The notes below the pieces were generated by a model. That model was not told where the DNA came from, made no database searches, and saw nothing but the letters and a program-made list of their open reading frames with translations. Below are positions 58,509 to 64,000 of a stretch of DNA of 64,000 nucleotides, in pieces. The position numbers were made by a program, and so were the translations under genes. How positions within the stretch are numbered: the first letter of the stretch is position 1; every line of letters starts with the position of its first letter. Origin of the DNA: Pyricularia pennisetigena (taxonomy: Eukaryota > Ascomycota > Sordariomycetes > Magnaporthales > Pyriculariaceae). Location of the stretch: positions 8,101,136 through 8,165,135 of the forward strand of contig NC_043742.1 of NCBI RefSeq assembly GCF_004337985.1, written 5' to 3'.

Positions 58509-60364
58509 ACGTAGGGTACCCCCTCGTGGCCACCCCCCCTGTTTGCCAAACCTAAAAATCTAACAACGAAATACCTACCTTTAAAAACTAATTTAAATAT
58601 AAAACTATCAACGCACAAAAATACAATCATTTTCAAGCTGTTTCGGTTTATTAACCTTTTCTTCATTAGTTAAAGGCTCCAGATTTTCTATATTGTTTTC
58701 CTGCAGTCCAACAATATTCTATTTACTAAACAAAAGCTCGTTCGGGTCCGGAATTACCCTCTTTTTTTTAACCGGCCGTATTACCTCAAATTGTATCTCC
58801 AATAAACTGATTTTTTAGTGCGCGTTAGCCAAAAATATATCTTTAGTTTCGATGCTTTTTTGGATTATGTAAATGAAAAACGTAAAATAGCGTTAATTTT
58901 ATTAAATTGGGAAAATCTTTGCAATTAAAGTCGAATATTTGGGGTCGTTTTAGGGTTTTTCCCAAAAAGTAAAAAGGGGTCGTTAATTTTTTGGGTTAAA
59001 CTTTCCGGTGTTTTATCCCTTTGCAAACCGTTGTTTTTATTTTTTATCACGTTGGCGTTGCTATCTGTTAACAAGAGAAGGCTTAAAAGTGGTTTAATTA
59101 AATTTACCGGCTATAACCCCGTTTTACGCTAACCAAATTAAACTGTTTTTGCTACAAATGCTTTTAATCTGGTTTTTCGATAATAAAATAGGAAATTTCG
59201 TTTTACAATAACTATTAAACAGCAAGCCTGGCTGACTAATCCAAATTAACATCGATAAGCTTTTTATAACGGCCCAAAACCCGATAAATCTAATGGTTAT
59301 AAAACATTTGACCAATAAAGGGGTAAATATAGGAGCTAAATATTGTTTTGCAAACAAAAAAACATAAATTCGTCCGTTATATGTGATCCATGGCCGTCGA
59401 AAACTGATAACCGCTTTTCAGGGGCTCAAAGTTGGGTATATAAAATAAACACTTTTTTTAACCATTCCATAACCGTTTCGTTATTTGTCCACCTATTCCC
59501 GGTTATATAAAATTACCAATTATCGGAAAAAATTTAAATCCGTTGGAAAATATTATTATTATACGTTTTTTCCCTTAAATATAACGAGGGGAGGGAGGGG
59601 AATAACCGTAGTTAATATATATTTGATTATAGTCGTGCAACCCCGCATTCCAGGCTTTTTTCGCTATAACGGCCAAATTCCGGTAAAATCTAATATTAGG
59701 CCGTTATATCCTTCACTTTGCATTATACCGGTTACCCCGTATTCCACCGATTTTCCGGTTTAATATTATTAATACCGGGTTAATAATCCAAACCATAAAA
59801 ATTTAATTATTTCCGTAATAACCCCATTAACCCGGGGATTTTTTATTCGACGGGGCTTTTCGGATTTAAAAATTGGATAATATACCAAAAAACGGGTTAT
59901 CCAACGTTTTCCAAAACTTTTTATCTTTCCGGCGGTTTAAAAAATTCGTTCGGTAAAAAGGCGTAAGTTTTAATGCGTTGGCGGAAGTTTTGAAATTATC
60001 TAAGTAAATTTACAATTAAGTAAATGTTTTTCCTATTCCGTAGAAAACTTTTAAAAAGGGTTTTATGTTTGCTTATAAGATTTAAAGCCTTTAAATATAT
60101 TTTAATGTGTAAATTTAGGTACTTCCCATTTTCGGGAGGTTTTTGCAATGGAATCGCCATTATTAACGTCGTTAACTGCAAATATAAGCTGATTTTCGGT
60201 ATATTGCTTTATTGGAAAACTGAGAATGAAAAAATGAATAAGGTAAGTCCAAAAGTGAGATATTGGTCGAAATATTTATAATAGAATATGAAAGGTGAAT
60301 CTGGCTATACAGTTATTTTTGGGTGCCGAACAGGGGGGGAAGCCGAGCGGGGGGTACCCGACGT
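58509..60364 (-). mobile_element. Fot1/pogo-type transposon, family 2, copy B (1,856 bp)
   Basis: Ends ACGTAGGGTACCCCC (58509) and GGGGTACCCGACGT (60364), flanked on both sides by TA (58507-58508, 60365-60366). Transposase remnant on the minus strand: 59357-59124 is the catalytic-domain part, followed by the tail. The reverse-strand equivalents of LPPL.IFK and the HTH lie at about 59580 and 60100. Same family as 47306-49156. Confidence 0.85.
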
Positions 60365-60366
60365 TA

Positions 60367-61139
60367 TTATAAAATAGATTCCATATAAGCGTTTGCTTAT
60401 ACACCTCATCTAGTCCCTGACATCTTGGTGTTATTGTTATTGAAATTGGTAAACAGCTAAAACCGTTTCGATTGTAAATTTTATACAATAATATATTCAT
60501 TTGACCTATCCGTCTTTTTAACGGCTTATATAATCGGGAGTGGAAAGCAGAGGTATCTATATCGCGATCTATACCTATACCTGTCCCTACGTCACAAAGT
60601 TTCGAAATTTGGTTAAAAATAAAAATAATATATGAGAAAATCGAGAATCGACAAAAAATAAAAAAAATCGAAAAATTTCAAAAATTCCAAAAATTCCAAA
60701 AATTCCAAAAATTCCAAAAATTCCAAAAATTCCAAAAATTCCAAAAATTCCAAAAATTCCAAAAATTCCAAAAATTCCAAAAATTCCAAAAATTGAAAAG
60801 AACAGTACCGCCGTGAACGGATTAAAGGCAGGCGGGACCCAATTCGGCCATTATAACAAATAAAGCATAAATTAAATCGTTGTTTCTAGTTTTATTAAAT
60901 GTTCTCTCAAACGTACAAACCGCTTAGTTTTACGATTTGTATTTATTATTTTTTTAACGGAGTGTTAATCGCCAAATTACCGAAAATGCCGCCATAAACG
61001 GCGAAAATCAACAAGTCGTCCTCAGACCTGAACCAGAACGTTCTTTGCTTGGACCCACATGTACATTGCAAAGCCGCATTTGAGCCACGAAGTAGATCAA
61101 TTGTGGAGCTCTGGGCTTTAGCCATAAGCCCTGACACTA
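60367..61139 (-). repeat. Truncated non-autonomous relative of the helicase transposon
   Basis: Ends with the RecQ-side terminus (ATAAGCCCTGACACTA at 61139), preceded by the usual GATCAATTGTGGAGCTCTGG and CCGCCATAAACGGCGAAAA. Its left part matches the interior unit at about 56190-56400. The DUF6589-side half is missing. The probable target flank GGTATAACC (61140-61148) has no partner. Confidence 0.75.
60674..60795. repeat. 10-bp tandem repeat AAAAATTCCA (about 12 units)
   Basis: About twelve nearly perfect units inside the truncated non-autonomous element. The other copies lack it, so it expanded in this copy. Confidence 0.95.
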
Positions 61140-61916
61140 GGTATAACCTTTACGTATATAGGGCTTTTTTGGATGACATATTAGGCTGTTGGACAACCCT
61201 CTATTTTTATTGTTGAAGATTGCAATCAACATGGTATGCATGAAAAGTATCACATATGTTAAAAGGCGTTTAAAAATACATATAATGCATTTATAGTTAC
61301 CGTATTTTTAATTATAGTAAATAATATAGTTCTTTTTTAAAACAGAAAAATCAAAACACGTACAAATGATTAGTAGATCAAATATTTGAATTTTTCAATA
61401 AGTTTTATATCATAATAAAAACCTTAAAAAATCATTTATATAAGCGTAAGAATAATATTTAACTCTGTATTTTCATCGAACGTAAAGTAAAATCATTTAT
61501 AATTCTATATTTGTTGCAAAAATGTCCATATTAAAATTTATAATGTAAAGAATAAAAAGGCTACTTAATACCGAAACATTTCGTTTAACGTTTCAAAGAA
61601 ATACCCGATTAACTGTTATTTTTAACTTCAAATCGACATTCTTTTATGTTTATATTTATATATAAAGTTTACTTTCTATTTCAATAATTTGGTTGTTAGC
61701 AATATGTCTATTTTTTTTGAGTGCATAACTTCAAAGAGTAATCAGTTACTCAATATGGCCGCTACGCAAGCGAACAAAATCGCGAAAATTGTGTTTCTTA
61801 ACGCAATATAATATATAACTGACTATATTTTTATAGCATTTTAATTCGAGTTTCAAAAAACAGACATAGGGCTTTGCCCAAAAGCGTAATATGCTGGTTA
61901 GAAAACGCCCAATACA
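61140..61916. other. Unique AT-rich sequence
   Basis: No repeat, gene or motif that I can support. CpA is more frequent than in transposon sequence. Confidence 0.4.
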
Positions 61917-64000
61917 ACGTTGGGTGCCCCCTGATGGCCACCCCCCCGGTTGGCCACCCAAAAATGACAACACTTTTATTTTTATCCTCTAACTTCTACT
62001 ATAAATATCTCGATGGATCTTTCACTTTTGGACTTGCTTCTTTCTAATGTTAATTCTCCATTTTCCAACAAAGCAATGTACCGAAAAACACCTTATTTTT
62101 GCCATTAAAACGTTAAAACTGGCGAATCAATTGCAAAAGCCTCCCGAAAATGAGGTATACTTAAAAACACCCTTCGTCACCGTTTTCAAGGTTTTCAACC
62201 TTATAAAAAAGCATAAAACCCTTATAAAAACTTTTTACGGAATAGGAGAAACATTTAACTAATTAGGTATTTGCTAAAACGATTTTGGGGTTTCCGCAAA
62301 CGCATTAAAAATTACGGTTTTTTACCAAACGAATTTTTCAGACCGCCGGAAAAATAAAAGGACTTGGAAAACGTTGGATAACCCGGTTTTTGGTTCATTA
62401 TCCAGTCCTTAAAACCTAAAAACCCCGTCGAATAAAAAACCCCGGGTTTATAGGGTTATTACGGAGTAATTAAGTTTAAATAGTTTTATATTATTAATTA
62501 CGTTATTAATAATATTAAACCGAAAATCGGTGGAATATTGACGAAACCGGAATAATAAAAGGTAAGAGATTAAACGGCCTGGTATTAAAATTTAACGGGA
62601 TCCGGCCGTTACAACGGAAAAAGCCCGAAACGCGGGGTTGGACGACTATATTCGAATATATATCGGCTACGGGCGTTATCTTCCCTCCCTTCGTTATATT
62701 TAAAAAAAAACGTATAATAATAATGGTTTCCAACGGATTTAAACCCTTTCAATAATTGGTAATTTTATGCGACCGAAAACGGGTGGAAAAATAACGAAAC
62801 GTGTTAATTATATGCGTTATTTAGCATGTAATGGGTCCACTTTTATTTGTATATAAGCCACAATCAATAGTGCCGAAGTGGGGCTGTCGGGGTTATCGGA
62901 TTATCGGTTATATTTTTTGTATATTATAAAAGTTGTCATTTAAAGTGTTAGCGAATGGGGTTCACCTTATACCGGGTTCACACCCACCCTGCACTTACGA
63001 GTTAATTACCCTGTATCGGGTGAAAATTTCACCAAGTAAATAAACTCGTGCGAACCCAAAAATGGTTTATATGGAAATAAGGGTGTTTTTTTAACAAGGT
63101 ATACAAAATAGTTCTTTCGGAAAATCGTGTGCGGCACCGGAACGTTTTACGGGGTGCGGACCCCCATTTCGATGTCGGAAAATATATAAGGGAGACAAAG
63201 CAAAGTTTCCCCCGCCAATGAATTTAAGCTATTAATCCCAAAATTAGTAAACCATTTTAGTGAATAATTTAGTGCATTTAAGCCCTGTAATTACAGGCCT
63301 TATAGCGCAACTAGCACCACGCGGCAGTTAGGCTAATGCTTAAACCCCTGTTAGCAACCCATATTGTTAACAAAACGGTTATCGAATAGTTAAAAAGATT
63401 GTTTGTTCCATATACCCAGTTTGTAACCCCTAAAAAGTGGTTATTAATTTTCGACGGGTATAAATTACATTTTACGGACGAATTTATGCTTTTCTAGCTC
63501 CCAAATAATATCTTACCCCTATATTTACCCCTTTTATTCGTTACACGTTTTCCAACCATTGGATTTATTGGTTTTTGGGCCGTTGAAAACGGTTTATCGA
63601 CGTTAATTTGGATTTGTTAGCCAATTTTGGTGTTTAACAATTGTTGGAAAACGAAATTTCCTCCTTTGCTATAAAATAACCAGATGGAAAGAATTTACAG
63701 GAAAAAATGTTTGATTTGAGTGGCGTATAACGGGCTTGTAACCGGTAAATTTAATCAAACCATTCTTAAATCCTTTTTTGTTAAAAAATAGCAGCGCCAA
63801 CGTTATTACAAATAAAAATAACGGTTTGCAAAAGGATAAAATACCAGAAAACCCAGCCCAAAAAATTAACGACCCGTATTTATTTATTTAAAAAACCCTC
63901 AAAGCGACCCGAGATATCCGATTTTAACTGCCCAAGTTTTTCAAATCCAACAAAACCAACGCTGTTTCACGTTTTTTATTTGTAAAAGTTCAAAAGAATT
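61917..64000 (+). mobile_element. Fot1/pogo-type transposon, family 2, copy C, continues past the window
   Basis: Starts ACGTTGGGTGCCCCCTGATG. Transposase pieces are on the plus strand: an HTH region at about 62100-62240 and a catalytic region resuming after a solo LTR (RLLIFDGY-type segment near 63440; PTIGFIGF at about 63565). Allowing for the 571-bp LTR and 5-bp duplication, the right end should be near 64,350, outside the window. Confidence 0.8.
62802..63372 (+). repeat. Solo LTR, 571 bp, with AAACG target duplication
   Basis: Starts TGTTAATTATATGCG and ends CATATTGTTAACA. Flanked by AAACG at 62797-62801 and 63373-63377. The interrupted sequence is continuous in pogo-2 copy A (about 48190-48210), which proves the boundaries. 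It contains TATATAAGCCACAAT. The internal region of this LTR element is not seen in the window. Confidence 0.95.

Overview
The window is an AT-rich, repeat-dense stretch of a nuclear genome from a filamentous ascomycete. The evidence is the set of element families (Ty3/Gypsy, Ty1/Copia, Fot1/pogo-type DNA transposons, a DUF6589-like gene), a short GT...AG intron, small secreted proteins, and a strong mutation pattern. Almost every mobile-element reading frame is broken by TAA/TAG, TpA is abundant and CpG is still common. That is what repeat-induced point mutation (RIP, C-to-T at CpA) leaves. I cannot name the species. I see no ribosomal or transfer RNA gene and no intact housekeeping gene.

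The central object is a 13,837-bp DNA transposon at 15419-29255. Its ends read TAGTCTCA...TGAGACTA and it sits between two perfect 9-bp direct repeats (AGACCATCT). It carries decayed copies of three genes: a DUF6589-like gene on the plus strand, and a SNF2-type helicase and a RecQ-type helicase, both on the minus strand. A second copy in the opposite direction fills 1-7092 and runs off the left edge. Three derivatives of 1.8-1.9 kb without helicase genes (36838-38695, 41925-43800, 55024-56817) share the same ends and also have 9-bp target duplications, so they look like its non-autonomous partners. No family I know combines these features.

Layout. 1-7092: left copy of the helicase transposon, ending in a solo-LTR fragment. 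7209-8804: a unique island with a small secreted protein gene (7559-7969) followed by a 650-bp fold-back repeat. 8805-30035: a Gypsy element (LTR, gag, pol) interrupted by a pogo element (9341-11226) and, inside RNase H, by the 13.8-kb transposon; its integrase resumes at 29265. 30035-32794: a second, reversed copy of that Gypsy family. 32795-36830: a second Gypsy family plus simple and tandem repeats. 36838-39650: non-autonomous element and terminal fragments. 39651-41470: a second unique island with a spliced secreted protein gene (40625-41272). 41772-45389: solo LTRs and a non-autonomous element. 45930-52846: a Copia element on the minus strand split by a second pogo family. 52999-54251: nested solo LTRs. 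54252-64000: Copia remnant, non-autonomous element, unidentified remnants, and two more pogo-2 copies, one hosting a solo LTR with an AAACG duplication.

The two secreted-protein genes are the only plausible intact genes. They sit in sequence without RIP damage, between transposon blocks, which is the usual setting of effector genes in plant-associated fungi. All other coding sequence is fossil.
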